DNA of 64,000 bases from Anaerolineae bacterium. GTDB lineage: Bacteria > Chloroflexota > Anaerolineae > Aggregatilineales > Phototrophicaceae. Within the stretch, counting starts at the first letter, position 1. Each line of letters opens with the position of its first letter. The position numbers and the translations under genes are program-made. Shown in pieces: positions 32,386-41,540 of this stretch. Location of the stretch: the NCBI GenBank assembly GCA_017303635.1, contig JAFLCG010000007.1, forward strand, positions 1 through 64,000, in the 5' to 3' direction. The notes below the pieces were generated by a model. It did no database searches. It had not been told where the DNA came from and worked only from the letters and a program-made list of their open reading frames with translations.

Positions 32386-33618
32386 ATGACGCAACCATTT
32401 TTGCTGGGTGTGAATTATTGGCCGCGCCGTAAGGCCATGTATTGGTGGCCTCAATTTGACGCTGCCGAGGTACGTGACGAATTCGACATCATCAAGGATA
32501 TTGGACTCAATGTAGTCCGGTTGTTCCTCCTGTGGGATGACTGGCAGCCGACACCCGATACGGTTTCCAGCCAACGCCTGAAAGACCTCATCACCGTTGC
32601 CGATATTGCGGCTGAGCGTGGCCTGGGGCTAGACGTCACCTTTTTCACCGGTCATATGAGCGGGCCGAACTGGTCACCGGGCTGGTTGCGAGATGCCCAT
32701 GTCAAGCCGCCATCACATCACCTGCGGCAACTGGTCAGCGGGGGGCAGGTCGTCAGCGGTGCCTACCGCAATATGTTCAATGATCCTGTCGCGCTCAATG
32801 CGGAACGCCTGCTACTCAAGACAGTCGTCGGCGCGCTCAAGGATCATCCCGCCACCTGGATGTGGAACCTGGGCAATGAACCGGACCTGTTCGCCTGGCC
32901 GGCCAACGCTGCCGAAGGTGAAGCCTGGGCAAAAGAGATGGTCGGATTGATCCATGATATAGACCCACAGCATCCCGTTACCTGCGGGCTGCACTCCGGC
33001 AGTTTGTTTGAGGACAACGGCCTCCGCATCGACCAAGTGTACCGGGCGACCGATGTGGCCGTCATGCACTCCTATCCGATGTATATCCCGATCACGCGCC
33101 ATCCACTCGACCCAGACTGGGTGCCCTTCACCTGTGCGCTGGTCACAGCCTTGAGCGGCAAACCGACCCTGATGGAAGAATGGGGAGGCTGTACTGCCCC
33201 AGCCGGTGCACCTTCACAGACCTGGGCCTGGACGCAGTTTGGCAATCCGCGCACCCAGTTTATGGCATCGGAAGAAGACCTGGCGACTTATATTGAACAA
33301 GTGCTGCCCAAGCTGGTCGAAGTTGGCGCAACCGGCTCCTTTATGTGGTGCTATGCCGACTACATCTCCGACCTGTGGGATCGCCCACCCTGTGATGAAG
33401 CCCGTCATGAGCGCTTCTTCGGCCTGGTACGACCTGAGGGGACGCTCAAACCCCATGCCGAAGTCCTGAAGAAATTCGCAGCGACCAAGCCGACCGTCAA
33501 TCCCACGCCAGCGCGGACAGTCAAGCTGGACATCAGCCCTGATGAATACTATCAGGCCCCTGCCGAACATATCACCCGGCTCTATCACGACTATCTGAAA
33601 ACCTATGAGGGGGGATGA
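32386..33618 (+). CDS. Cytoplasmic glycoside hydrolase, clan GH-A (GH5/mannanase-like)
   Basis: 410 aa, no signal peptide. TIM-barrel hydrolase signatures: 'FLLGVNYWPRRKAMYWWPQFD' at the start, acid/base Glu in 'WMWNLGNEPDLFAW', nucleophile Glu in 'KPTLMEEWGGCTAP'. Likely cleaves imported oligosaccharides; the bond specificity is not clear, with beta-mannoside or beta-glucoside the best guesses. Its stop overlaps the start of the next gene (ATGA). Confidence 0.85.
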   Translation: MTQPFLLGVNYWPRRKAMYWWPQFDAAEVRDEFDIIKDIGLNVVRLFLLWDDWQPTPDTVSSQRLKDLITVADIAAERGLGLDVTFFTGHMSGPNWSPGWLRDAHVKPPSHHLRQLVSGGQVVSGAYRNMFNDPVALNAERLLLKTVVGALKDHPATWMWNLGNEPDLFAWPANAAEGEAWAKEMVGLIHDIDPQHPVTCGLHSGSLFEDNGLRIDQVYRATDVAVMHSYPMYIPITRHPLDPDWVPFTCALVTALSGKPTLMEEWGGCTAPAGAPSQTWAWTQFGNPRTQFMASEEDLATYIEQVLPKLVEVGATGSFMWCYADYISDLWDRPPCDEARHERFFGLVRPEGTLKPHAEVLKKFAATKPTVNPTPARTVKLDISPDEYYQAPAEHITRLYHDYLKTYEGG

Positions 33619-34910
33619 TGAAGCGCCTCGCACTCTTAATCCTGCTGCTGGCTATCGGACTAAGTGGAACCGCCCTGGCGCAGGACTCCACTGGATTAGT
33701 CGTCAATGCGGATGAGTCGCTGGGAACGATCAGCCCGTATATTTACGGCGCGAACTTCGGCATCCAGTCCGCCGTTCCAGTTGATCTGATCCCCGAAGCA
33801 CAGAATTCCGGCGTACATTATCTACGCCGGGGCGGTGGCTTCAGTGATGAGCGCCCACTCTTGAATGGCGATATTGACCTCTTCATGGCCACGGTGCGGC
33901 TGGTCGGGGCAGAACCCGCCATGACCGTGCGCTTGCATGAGAGCACACCGGAAGCTTCGGCAGCCAATGTTGAATATGCCAATATCAAGAAGGGCTATAA
34001 CATCCGGTACTGGAGCATCGGCAATGAACCCAGCCTGTTTGCAGGGTTGTTCCAGATGGAATACACCACCGCGATGCATAACATCGAGTGGCGCGCCCAC
34101 GCTGAAGCCATGCTGGCGGTCGATCCAACGATCATCCTCGTTGGCCCGGACCTGCATCAATACCCCGGCATCCCGGAACAAAATCTGAAAGACAGCAATG
34201 GCCTCGACTGGATGGAAGAATTCCTGAAGGTCAATGGGGATCTGGTGGGCGTCGTTAGTGTGCACCGCTACCCCTTCCCCCGCGATAAATCCAATCCCAC
34301 CGTTACGATTGAGGACCTGCGCCTGAACAGCCGCGAATGGGATGACCACATCATCCCGAATTTGCGCGATGTCATCCAACGCACAACCGGGCGTGATATT
34401 CCGATTGCCATCACTGAGGTTAATTCCTCCTGGGCAAACAATGTGGCGGGCGAAGCCAGTATGGATTCCCACTACAACGCCATCTGGTACGGGGATGTCC
34501 TGGGACGTCTGATCCGCCAGCGGGTGACCATTGCAGCCTTCTGGGATTTCCAGCGGCGGCACCAGAGCTGGGGCTTGATCGGCGGCGATAGCGTCCGCCC
34601 CACCTACTATACCTTCCAGATGTATAAGCTGTTCGGTACGGAAGCCCTGATGACCTCATCGGATATAGAGGATCTCTACGTTTATGCAGCGCGCCGCGAC
34701 GATGGAGCGCTGACTGTCATGGTAGTCAATATGGGTCTGGAGCCTGCCACTGCGCCGCTCACGCTCAATGGTTTTACGGCAGGAGGTGATGCCGAAGTGT
34801 GGTTGCTCGACCCTGAACATCAGGCGACTGCCATTGGCACCCAACCCATCGGAACCGAAGTGACCGTTCCAGCCCAATCGCTCACGTTATACGTTATCCC
34901 GGCAGGTTAG
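33615..34910 (+). CDS. Secreted glycoside hydrolase, clan GH-A (GH39/GH51-like)
   Basis: 431 aa. Signal peptide residues 1-23 ('ALLILLLAIGLSGTALAQ'). Barrel signatures: 'ISPYIYGANFG', acid/base Glu in 'IRYWSIGNEPSLF', nucleophile Glu in 'IPIAITEVNSSW', with a C-terminal beta domain ('LYVYAARRDDGALTVMVVNMG'). Similar to arabinofuranosidase/xylosidase-type enzymes, exact family uncertain. Predicted to act outside the membrane and feed the ABC importer. ATGA overlap with the previous gene. Confidence 0.8.
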   Translation: MMKRLALLILLLAIGLSGTALAQDSTGLVVNADESLGTISPYIYGANFGIQSAVPVDLIPEAQNSGVHYLRRGGGFSDERPLLNGDIDLFMATVRLVGAEPAMTVRLHESTPEASAANVEYANIKKGYNIRYWSIGNEPSLFAGLFQMEYTTAMHNIEWRAHAEAMLAVDPTIILVGPDLHQYPGIPEQNLKDSNGLDWMEEFLKVNGDLVGVVSVHRYPFPRDKSNPTVTIEDLRLNSREWDDHIIPNLRDVIQRTTGRDIPIAITEVNSSWANNVAGEASMDSHYNAIWYGDVLGRLIRQRVTIAAFWDFQRRHQSWGLIGGDSVRPTYYTFQMYKLFGTEALMTSSDIEDLYVYAARRDDGALTVMVVNMGLEPATAPLTLNGFTAGGDAEVWLLDPEHQATAIGTQPIGTEVTVPAQSLTLYVIPAG

Positions 34911-34919
34911 TTCAGAATG

Positions 34920-34948
34920 CTCCCTCTCTTGGTCGTTAAGAGAGGGAG
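34920..34948 (+). terminator. 11-bp hairpin inside the operon
   Basis: CTCCCTCTCTT (34920-34930) pairs with AAGAGAGGGAG (34938-34948). It lies 10 bp after the glycosidase stop; no strong T-tract, so probably partial. Confidence 0.5.
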
Positions 34949-34984
34949 ACTCATTATCAAGACCCCTTCTCACTGAGTAACTTC

Positions 34985-36229
34985 ATGCGTCTTTCACCCG
35001 CAATCCGCAATTTGATCCTGATCTGGCTAAGCTGGGCGTTCATCGTCATCGGCTTTCAGACGCTCGTACAGGAACGCCTTCAACCCAATCGCCCAGATCG
35101 GGCTACTGAGTGGACACCCAACGAAACTGCCCGCACCAGTCAACGTGGCAAGATTTATCTACTCGAACCGTTCATGAATAATCAGGTGTCGTGGGATTCT
35201 GAGTTCTACCTGTCGATTGCAACCGCTGGTTATGATGACCCAGCTATTCGGCTGGTCGATATTCCCGGCGGACAATCCTATGCCATGAACTACGCTTTCT
35301 TCCCCTTCTACCCACTGGTGATGCAGATCGTACGTGCACCTTTTACGCTGCTGCCGGGCATGACCCCCATTGCCGCCTCTACCCTGGCCGGGGTGCTCGT
35401 CGCGCTGGTCGGCACGCTGGCTGGTATGCTGGCGCTCTACGATCTGGTACGGGACCGGATGGGTGATGAAGGAGGCGTGCGTGCAGCCTTCTATCTGTTG
35501 ATCTTCCCGACTGGCTTCTTTCTGGCACAGGTCTATACCGAAGGGCTGTTCATCGGTTTGGCCTTCAGCTGCCTGGCGCTGCTCCATCGGCAGCGTTTAC
35601 TTCCGGCAGCCATCCTGGCCGCATTAGCGACGCTAACGCGCAGTGTCGGTGTATTCCTCGTCATTCCGCTGGCGTTGGCGTGGCTCGCGCCATTACTCAC
35701 GCCAGATTCGGTCACGGGCAAGCGTCGTCTGTTGCCGGACGCGCCCCATCTCCTGCGGGCGTTGCTCGTTCTGCTGCCCGTCGCTGCCTATATCCTGTGG
35801 CGCGTTGCACTGGGTACACCATTTGACCTGGTTCAGACGACCTGGTTTGGACGCGGTGCCTTTGATTGGGCACGCTTTACCAGCGGCATTGAACGGGCGC
35901 TGGAAGCCATCCGCACCGGGGAAAACAATCAAATGCGCGTCTACTTCCTGATGGAGTTCGCCAGTGTGATTCTGGCAGCGCTTGCCTGTTTATTCACGCT
36001 GCGTCGCTACCCTGCGGTCAGTTTGTTTGGCCTTGTGGCACTGGTGATCGCCTTCACCAGCGGCTCTCCGCAAAGCCTGATTCGCTACGTACTGGTCGTG
36101 CCGCCTGTGTTCATCATGCTGGCGAGCCTGGGCAAAGCGACCTGGTTTGATCGATCCTGGACAGTCCTGAGCTTACTGCTGATGGGGATGCAGGTCAGTC
36201 TGTTCACCTGGGATATGTGGGTGGCTTAA
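34985..36229 (+). CDS. PIG-V-like mannosyltransferase, integral membrane
   Basis: 414 aa with about nine to ten hydrophobic segments. 'NNQVSWDSEFYLSIATAGY' in the first external loop carries the WD..(W/F)Y motif typical of PIG-V/GT-C glycosyltransferases, followed by 'NYAFFPFYPLVMQ'. Predicted to use a lipid-linked sugar donor. Its presence in a glycan-degradation operon is unusual. A hairpin precedes it and the next gene begins 26 bp after its stop. Confidence 0.8.
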   Translation: MRLSPAIRNLILIWLSWAFIVIGFQTLVQERLQPNRPDRATEWTPNETARTSQRGKIYLLEPFMNNQVSWDSEFYLSIATAGYDDPAIRLVDIPGGQSYAMNYAFFPFYPLVMQIVRAPFTLLPGMTPIAASTLAGVLVALVGTLAGMLALYDLVRDRMGDEGGVRAAFYLLIFPTGFFLAQVYTEGLFIGLAFSCLALLHRQRLLPAAILAALATLTRSVGVFLVIPLALAWLAPLLTPDSVTGKRRLLPDAPHLLRALLVLLPVAAYILWRVALGTPFDLVQTTWFGRGAFDWARFTSGIERALEAIRTGENNQMRVYFLMEFASVILAALACLFTLRRYPAVSLFGLVALVIAFTSGSPQSLIRYVLVVPPVFIMLASLGKATWFDRSWTVLSLLLMGMQVSLFTWDMWVA

Positions 36230-36255
36230 TCTTCCATCCGTTCTTGAGGAACATC

Positions 36256-38001
36256 ATGAAACACGATATGAGCATTGAGGCACTGCTGGCACAGATGACG
36301 CTGGCAGAAAAAGCCGGTCAGATGGCGCAGGCCGAAAAGAACAGTGTCACGCCAACCGATGTGCGGGACTACGCGCTTGGATCGGTACTGAGTGGAGGTG
36401 GCGGCAACCCCACCCCTAATACGGCTGGGGACTGGCGCTCCATGACCAGCGCCTTTAATGAAGCTGCGCTCGAGTCCCGCCTGAAAATCCCGCTGATCTA
36501 CGGCGCAGACTGCGTCCACGGACATAACAACGTCCGGGGGGCGACCGTCTTCCCGCACCAGATCGGCCTGGGGGCGACCCGTGATCCGCTGCTGATCGAA
36601 CGCATTGGCGCAGCGACGGCCCGTGAAATGCTGGCGACCGGCGTGCACTGGAACTTCGGGCCATGCCTGGCCGTTCCACAGGACTATCGCTGGGGGCGCA
36701 CTTATGAAGGCTTCGGCGGCGAACCAGCGTTGGTTGGGCAACTGGGCGCGGCCTATATTCGCGGTCAGCAAGCCGAAGGGGCCGCTTCCTGCATGAAGCA
36801 CTTCGTCGGGGACGGCGGCGCAGAATATGGGAAGCGTCCTCATCTCTCCTGGGCGCAGTTCTGGGAGCAGAATGGCGGTATGTGGAGCATCGACCACGGT
36901 GATGTGAATGTTGATGAAGCCACCTTCCGCGCCATCCACCTCGCGCCTTATTATGATGCCCTGCGGGCGGGCGCGCTCACCGTGATGGCCTCCTTCAATA
37001 GCTGGCGCGGCCTGAAGATGCACGCTCACCGTTACCTGCTGACAGATGTCCTCAAGAATGAGATGGGCTTCACCGGTTTCATCGTTTCCGACTGGATGGG
37101 CATCAGCCAACTCTCACCGGATTACTACACCTGCGTCGTACAGAGCATCAATGCCGGTCTGGACATGGTGATGGTGCCTTATGACTTCAAAGGCTTCATC
37201 AATAACCTGGTCAGGGCGGTCGAGCATGGCGATGTCCCCATCAGCCGGGTTGATGACGCTGTACGCCGAATCCTGAGCGTCAAGCAGCGTTTGGGCCTGT
37301 TCGACCAACCGAACCCCGGCGCACACCTGCTGGACTCGGTCGGTGGTGAAGATCATCGGGCGCTGGCGCGGGAAGCCGTTCAGAAATCTGCTGTATTGCT
37401 CAAAAATGAGGGCGCAGCCCTCCCCCTCCGCCGCGATATTCCATGCATCCGCATGGCTGGATCTGCTGCCGATGACATCGGTCTACAATGCGGCGGTTGG
37501 ACCATTGAATGGCAAGGCAAAACGGGTGCGATCACAATCGGCACCACGCTTCGCAGCGCATTGCGGAATGCCCTACCAGAAAGCATTACACTCGACTATC
37601 AGCCTGATGCCACTTTTGACCATTACAAAGCCCCGGTTGGAGTGGTCGTTATTGCTGAAAAGCCGTATGCCGAAGGCTGCGGAGATGTCAGCGATCTGAC
37701 GATCACAGCTGCTGATCTCGACCTGATTCAGAAAACACGGGCGGCCTGTGAACGCCTGGTGCTGGTCATCTACTCCGGTCGACCGCTCATCATTACAGAA
37801 GCTCTCCCTCTGTGCGATGCCATCGTTGCGGCCTGGTTGCCTGGTAGCCAGGGTGATGGTCTGGCTGATGTCCTGCTGGGTGAAGTGCCTTTCGAGGGCA
37901 AACTGCCACAGGACTGGATCGCCTCTATGGAACAGCTTCCGGCCTCTGTGCGGATCAGCAGTGGTCAAGCGCCGTTGTATCCTTTTGGATACGGGCTTTA
38001 A
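36256..38001 (+). CDS. Glycoside hydrolase family 3 beta-glycosidase
   Basis: 581 aa, no signal peptide. GH3 barrel with 'GADCVHGHNNVRGATVFPHQIGLGATRD', 'CMKHFVGDGGAEYGKRP' and nucleophile Asp in 'TGFIVSDWMGI', then the C-terminal alpha/beta sandwich ('VVIAEKPYAEGCGD', 'WLPGSQGDGLADVLLGEVPFEGKLP'). It ends without the fibronectin-like third domain of longer GH3 enzymes. AGGA precedes the ATG at 36256. Probably a beta-glucosidase acting on imported sugars. Confidence 0.92.
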   Translation: MKHDMSIEALLAQMTLAEKAGQMAQAEKNSVTPTDVRDYALGSVLSGGGGNPTPNTAGDWRSMTSAFNEAALESRLKIPLIYGADCVHGHNNVRGATVFPHQIGLGATRDPLLIERIGAATAREMLATGVHWNFGPCLAVPQDYRWGRTYEGFGGEPALVGQLGAAYIRGQQAEGAASCMKHFVGDGGAEYGKRPHLSWAQFWEQNGGMWSIDHGDVNVDEATFRAIHLAPYYDALRAGALTVMASFNSWRGLKMHAHRYLLTDVLKNEMGFTGFIVSDWMGISQLSPDYYTCVVQSINAGLDMVMVPYDFKGFINNLVRAVEHGDVPISRVDDAVRRILSVKQRLGLFDQPNPGAHLLDSVGGEDHRALAREAVQKSAVLLKNEGAALPLRRDIPCIRMAGSAADDIGLQCGGWTIEWQGKTGAITIGTTLRSALRNALPESITLDYQPDATFDHYKAPVGVVVIAEKPYAEGCGDVSDLTITAADLDLIQKTRAACERLVLVIYSGRPLIITEALPLCDAIVAAWLPGSQGDGLADVLLGEVPFEGKLPQDWIASMEQLPASVRISSGQAPLYPFGYGL

Positions 38002-38012
38002 GGGTAACTTCT

Positions 38013-38035
38013 GATCGCCGCATAATGCGGCGATC
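38013..38035 (+). other. Hairpin GATCGCCGCA-TAA-TGCGGCGATC
   Basis: 10-bp perfect stem with a 3-nt loop between the GH3 and isomerase genes, followed by TTCATATG. Likely intra-operon processing or attenuation. Confidence 0.55.
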
Positions 38036-38053
38036 TTCATATGAGGGATTGAT

Positions 38054-38857
38054 ATGAACACAATCTCCTATATGACCGCCAACTTTGTCGCCCGGCAGGT
38101 TGGCTATCATATGACTGAGGGTTGGATGCAGGGCGATGGGGCAACTCAGGCCTACTTCAAACCCACTGAAACGTTTGCAGCCCGTTTTGAGGAATATGTT
38201 TACGATGTGCAGAAACAGGGCTATGAGGCCCTTGATCTGTGGCTTGCCATCCTGCATCCCGAATGGGCGACCGAAGCGCATACCAGCGCAGCCAAGGATG
38301 TATTGAGCCGTTACAAGATGCCTGTGATCAGTCTGGCAGGCTGGTTCGGTGGCACCCCGGCAGAGTTTGAGGCAAGTTGTAAGCTGGCGCAGGCGCTCGG
38401 CTGTACGATTCTGGGGGGTAATACTGGCCTCCTCCAATCCGACCGGCCAACCCTGATCACACTGCTGAAGCAGTACGGACTTCAGCTCGGCTTTGAGAAT
38501 CATCCGGAGAAAACACCAGAAGAAGCCCTGGCAAAGATCGGTACGGACAGCGGCGGCCTGATTGGAACGGCACTCGATACCGGATGGTACGGCACACAGG
38601 GTTATGACGCAGCAGATGCCATTTATGCCCTGCGCGATCACCTCATTCACATTCACCTGAAGGATGTCAAAGCGCCCGGTGCCCACGAAACCTGTCGCTT
38701 TGGTCAGGGGTGCGTACCCATTCAGCGCTGTGTCCAGGTCCTGAACCAAATCGGCTACAGCGGGCCAATCAGTGTGGAGCATGAACCCGAACACTTTGAC
38801 CCGGCGGATGACATGGTTGCAAATCTCGCCTATCTGAAGGAGTGGTTGAACTCATGA
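38054..38857 (+). CDS. Sugar phosphate isomerase/epimerase (xylose isomerase-like barrel)
   Basis: 267 aa. AP-endonuclease-2/xylose-isomerase-like TIM barrel: 'MPVISLAGWFGG', 'LQLGFENHPEKTPEE', 'IGTALDTGWYGTQGY', 'LIHIHLKDVKAPG', 'GPISVEHEPEHFD' carry the Glu/Asp/His metal ligands. Acts on a sugar or inositol derivative; typically paired with Gfo/Idh/MocA dehydrogenases, as here (overlap ATGA with the next gene). Confidence 0.88.
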   Translation: MNTISYMTANFVARQVGYHMTEGWMQGDGATQAYFKPTETFAARFEEYVYDVQKQGYEALDLWLAILHPEWATEAHTSAAKDVLSRYKMPVISLAGWFGGTPAEFEASCKLAQALGCTILGGNTGLLQSDRPTLITLLKQYGLQLGFENHPEKTPEEALAKIGTDSGGLIGTALDTGWYGTQGYDAADAIYALRDHLIHIHLKDVKAPGAHETCRFGQGCVPIQRCVQVLNQIGYSGPISVEHEPEHFDPADDMVANLAYLKEWLNS

Positions 38858-39924
38858 GCAAATACGGAGTCGCTATCATCGGCTGTGGCAATATTGCCGG
38901 GCCATACGCAGATGATTTACGAACCTACGAAGAGATCGCATTGCTCGGGGTTACGGATGTGGATGCCGCCCGCGCAAAAGCCTTTGCTGAGAAGTACAGT
39001 ATCAAAGCTTATGAGAATTTGGATGCCTTGCTGGCCGATCCGCAGGTGCAGATTGTTGTCAACCTGACCTCCCATTTTGCGCATCACGAGGTCAACACCA
39101 AGGCGCTGAACGCAGGTAAACACGTCTTCAGCGAAAAGCCGATGGCAGTAGAAACAGCCGAAGCACTAGCCCAGGTTGAGCTGGCAAAGGCCAAGGGTTT
39201 ACGGCTGGCCTGCGCGCCCTTCACCCTGATGGGCGAAGCACAGCAAACCGCCTGGAAATACATCCGCGATGGTAAGTTGGGGCCGGTCAGAGTTGCTTAC
39301 GCAGAAGTCAACTGGGGCCGCATCGAAGCATGGCACCCGGCACCGGGACCATTCTACGAAGTCGGTGCGCTTTTTGATGTGGGGGTCTATCCGCTCACCA
39401 TCCTGACCTCGATGTTCGGACCGGTTAAGCGGGTAAGCAGCTACGGCACCCTGCTCTACCCCAACCGCATCACCAAAGAAGGCGTACCCTTCAGCATCCG
39501 GACACCGGACTGGGTGGTGACGGTCCTCGAAACCGAATCGGAGGCGGTGATTCGACTGACAACCGATTTCTACGTGAGCAACCAGACCAGCCGTCAGACC
39601 GGGATCGAGTTTCACGGGGATGCCGGTTCGCTCTTCCTGGAAAGCTGGCATGACTTCGACTGCAAAGTTCACTATGCAGAATTCGGCAAGAGCTTTCAGG
39701 AAATCCCCCACATTCGTACGGCATCGCGCGGCGTTCCCCGCGGGCGCGGCACTTATGAACTGGTACGGGCTATCATCGAAAATCGTCCGCACCGCTTCTC
39801 CGGTGAACACGCCTGGCATGTCGTGGATATTCTCAACTCTGCAGTGACCTCGATGGAAGAGAACCGTCCAGTCGACGTAACCAGCCGCTTTGATGTCCCC
39901 ACACCAATGGAGTGGGCTGACTGA
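38854..39924 (+). CDS. Gfo/Idh/MocA-family oxidoreductase
   Basis: 356 aa. NAD(P)-binding 'GVAIIGCGNIAGPYADDL' at the N-terminus and the conserved 'GKHVFSEKPMAVETAEA' (catalytic Lys region). Oxidises or epimerises a sugar together with the preceding isomerase. The ATG at 38854 overlaps the previous stop; a GTG four codons upstream is in frame. Last gene of the operon, followed by a strong terminator. Confidence 0.92.
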   Translation: MSKYGVAIIGCGNIAGPYADDLRTYEEIALLGVTDVDAARAKAFAEKYSIKAYENLDALLADPQVQIVVNLTSHFAHHEVNTKALNAGKHVFSEKPMAVETAEALAQVELAKAKGLRLACAPFTLMGEAQQTAWKYIRDGKLGPVRVAYAEVNWGRIEAWHPAPGPFYEVGALFDVGVYPLTILTSMFGPVKRVSSYGTLLYPNRITKEGVPFSIRTPDWVVTVLETESEAVIRLTTDFYVSNQTSRQTGIEFHGDAGSLFLESWHDFDCKVHYAEFGKSFQEIPHIRTASRGVPRGRGTYELVRAIIENRPHRFSGEHAWHVVDILNSAVTSMEENRPVDVTSRFDVPTPMEWAD

Positions 39925-39960
39925 TCTATAGCACCGTCGCAGCAAGAGTATTGGTCTCTT

Positions 39961-39985
39961 AAGGGCACCTTCGGGTGCCCTTTTT
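39961..39985 (+). terminator. Strong Rho-independent terminator
   Basis: AAGGGCACC (39961-39969), TTCG tetraloop, GGTGCCCTT (39974-39982), then TTT. Ends the LacI-controlled operon. Confidence 0.92.
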
Positions 39986-40129
39986 CATTTCATACTACGT
40001 AAACCTGATGAACCGTGCTGCGAGGTAGGATAGACAAATGATGAAGAGAATACATGAGGTTTGTCTCTTGAAAAGTAAATTATTACTAACGTAACATTGA
40101 ATTACGTTTGGGAGAGCGAGGGAATATCA

Positions 40130-41410
40130 TTGAGCAGTTTGAGCACTACGGTCCTTGCTGCGACAATCCGTGCTATTCGTAATGAGCTTCAACGCAGCAC
40201 GTCAGGACAGAGCCGATTTTTATGGTGGGGGCTGGATGACAGCACACCAGAACATAACCTCTTTGCCCAAATCACTGGATTAGTTCAGCTTTCCAACCTC
40301 TCGGCTACCCTGATGGGCGATTTGCTACTCAAATCGCAGTATCCAGAACTCGCGAACTATTGTGGCGCGATCAATGCTTACTTCTTTTACGAAATCTTCT
40401 CGGATAATTTAGCCCATGGGTTTGGCCCACTAGCGGTCACCGATCCAACGTACCTTCAGCGTCGTGAACTGATCCAGCACTTCAACGAGGCGATGATTGC
40501 GCGACTTTCCGGGAATACAGATGATGCCAATCATCGTATGGAAACCCTGAAATCCAGGTGTGAAGCGATCTCCAGCCTGGACCACAACCTCAATGCAGAG
40601 AAGCGCGATGCCCTGCTGAAAATCTATGCGGCTGCGACAGGGGTTTCCCCGGAACAGGCGGAGTTTGACCTGTGGTCGATCCTGCAGCAGAACATGGGGG
40701 CCTGTGCCAACCTCATTGATCTCCTGCATGATTCACCCTTCCAGGAATCCCTGCGGGAAGGCCTTATCCGGCGCTACCAGTCACTCAATGATTTGATGCG
40801 TAACGACAGCACATCGGTGGAGGATTTACTGGAAAGCAGCACGTGGACGATCTTGATCGTGCCCACGCTGATCTTTTACACCGCAGCCCTGTCGAAGGTG
40901 AGCCCGCTCACTAAACCGGTCGATGATGAACTGCTGAACGAGGCCGTTTACAGCGCCGCCGTACTCGTGCGGTTACTGAACGATCTAGGGAGCATGATGA
41001 CCCTGCCCGAAGCCACTTTCCGTTCGGACATGGATGCACTTCGCAGCACTTACCAGGCGCACGCAGATAACTATCCTCACATCGTTAGTTTCCTGCTGGC
41101 AACTGCCCCCACCATGCCCAGCCTCACCCGCCTGCATAAAGACCTGCGTCATGGGGAGCATAATGTCGGTTTCTACCGACTAGCAGCAGATTCCCCGGTT
41201 GAGGATATGCTGGACGAGCTAGAGAACAACCTGCACTACTACCGACAAGGCTACCGACAGCAAATCAACCACCTGTTGGGCACACTCGACCAGCTTTCGG
41301 AACAGTGTGGGGACACTCGACCCAGCCAGTTGATCGAGCGGATCGTCGTCTTTCATGAAGAGATGTACGCGGTACCGTTTGAAGAACGTGCCGGGGAATA
41401 CGCGATATAA
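40130..41410 (+). CDS. All-helical protein of unknown function, terpene-synthase-like motif
   Basis: 426 aa from the TTG at 40130, which has GAGGG 8 nt upstream; the frame also contains a TTG at 40097 but with no ribosome site. Predicted almost wholly alpha-helical. 'VLVRLLNDLGSMMTLPEA' resembles the class I terpene synthase NSE motif (NDxxSxxxE) though the Glu is two residues late; a clear DDxxD motif is not seen. Terpene-cyclase-like fold is a weak hypothesis; otherwise unknown. It stands alone after a strong terminator. Confidence 0.6.
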   Translation: MSSLSTTVLAATIRAIRNELQRSTSGQSRFLWWGLDDSTPEHNLFAQITGLVQLSNLSATLMGDLLLKSQYPELANYCGAINAYFFYEIFSDNLAHGFGPLAVTDPTYLQRRELIQHFNEAMIARLSGNTDDANHRMETLKSRCEAISSLDHNLNAEKRDALLKIYAAATGVSPEQAEFDLWSILQQNMGACANLIDLLHDSPFQESLREGLIRRYQSLNDLMRNDSTSVEDLLESSTWTILIVPTLIFYTAALSKVSPLTKPVDDELLNEAVYSAAVLVRLLNDLGSMMTLPEATFRSDMDALRSTYQAHADNYPHIVSFLLATAPTMPSLTRLHKDLRHGEHNVGFYRLAADSPVEDMLDELENNLHYYRQGYRQQINHLLGTLDQLSEQCGDTRPSQLIERIVVFHEEMYAVPFEERAGEYAI

Positions 41411-41431
41411 CAACCAACAAGCCGCATCGAT

Positions 41432-41471
41432 GGGCGGATATACAGGCTCAGAAGCCCTAATCCGCCCCTAC
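41432..41471. repeat. Family A hairpin, 40 bp
   Basis: GGGCGGAT ... ATCCGCCC outer arms; the inner arms here are GGCT and AGCC in place of GGGCG/CGCCC, so pairing is kept with a different sequence. Ends CTAC. Confidence 0.85.
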
Positions 41472-41540
41472 AACTAATCCACGTTCTTCCTCTTAGAAGT
41501 TCCTTATGAGCAATCGCTCCGTGAAGAACACGGCTGTCCA

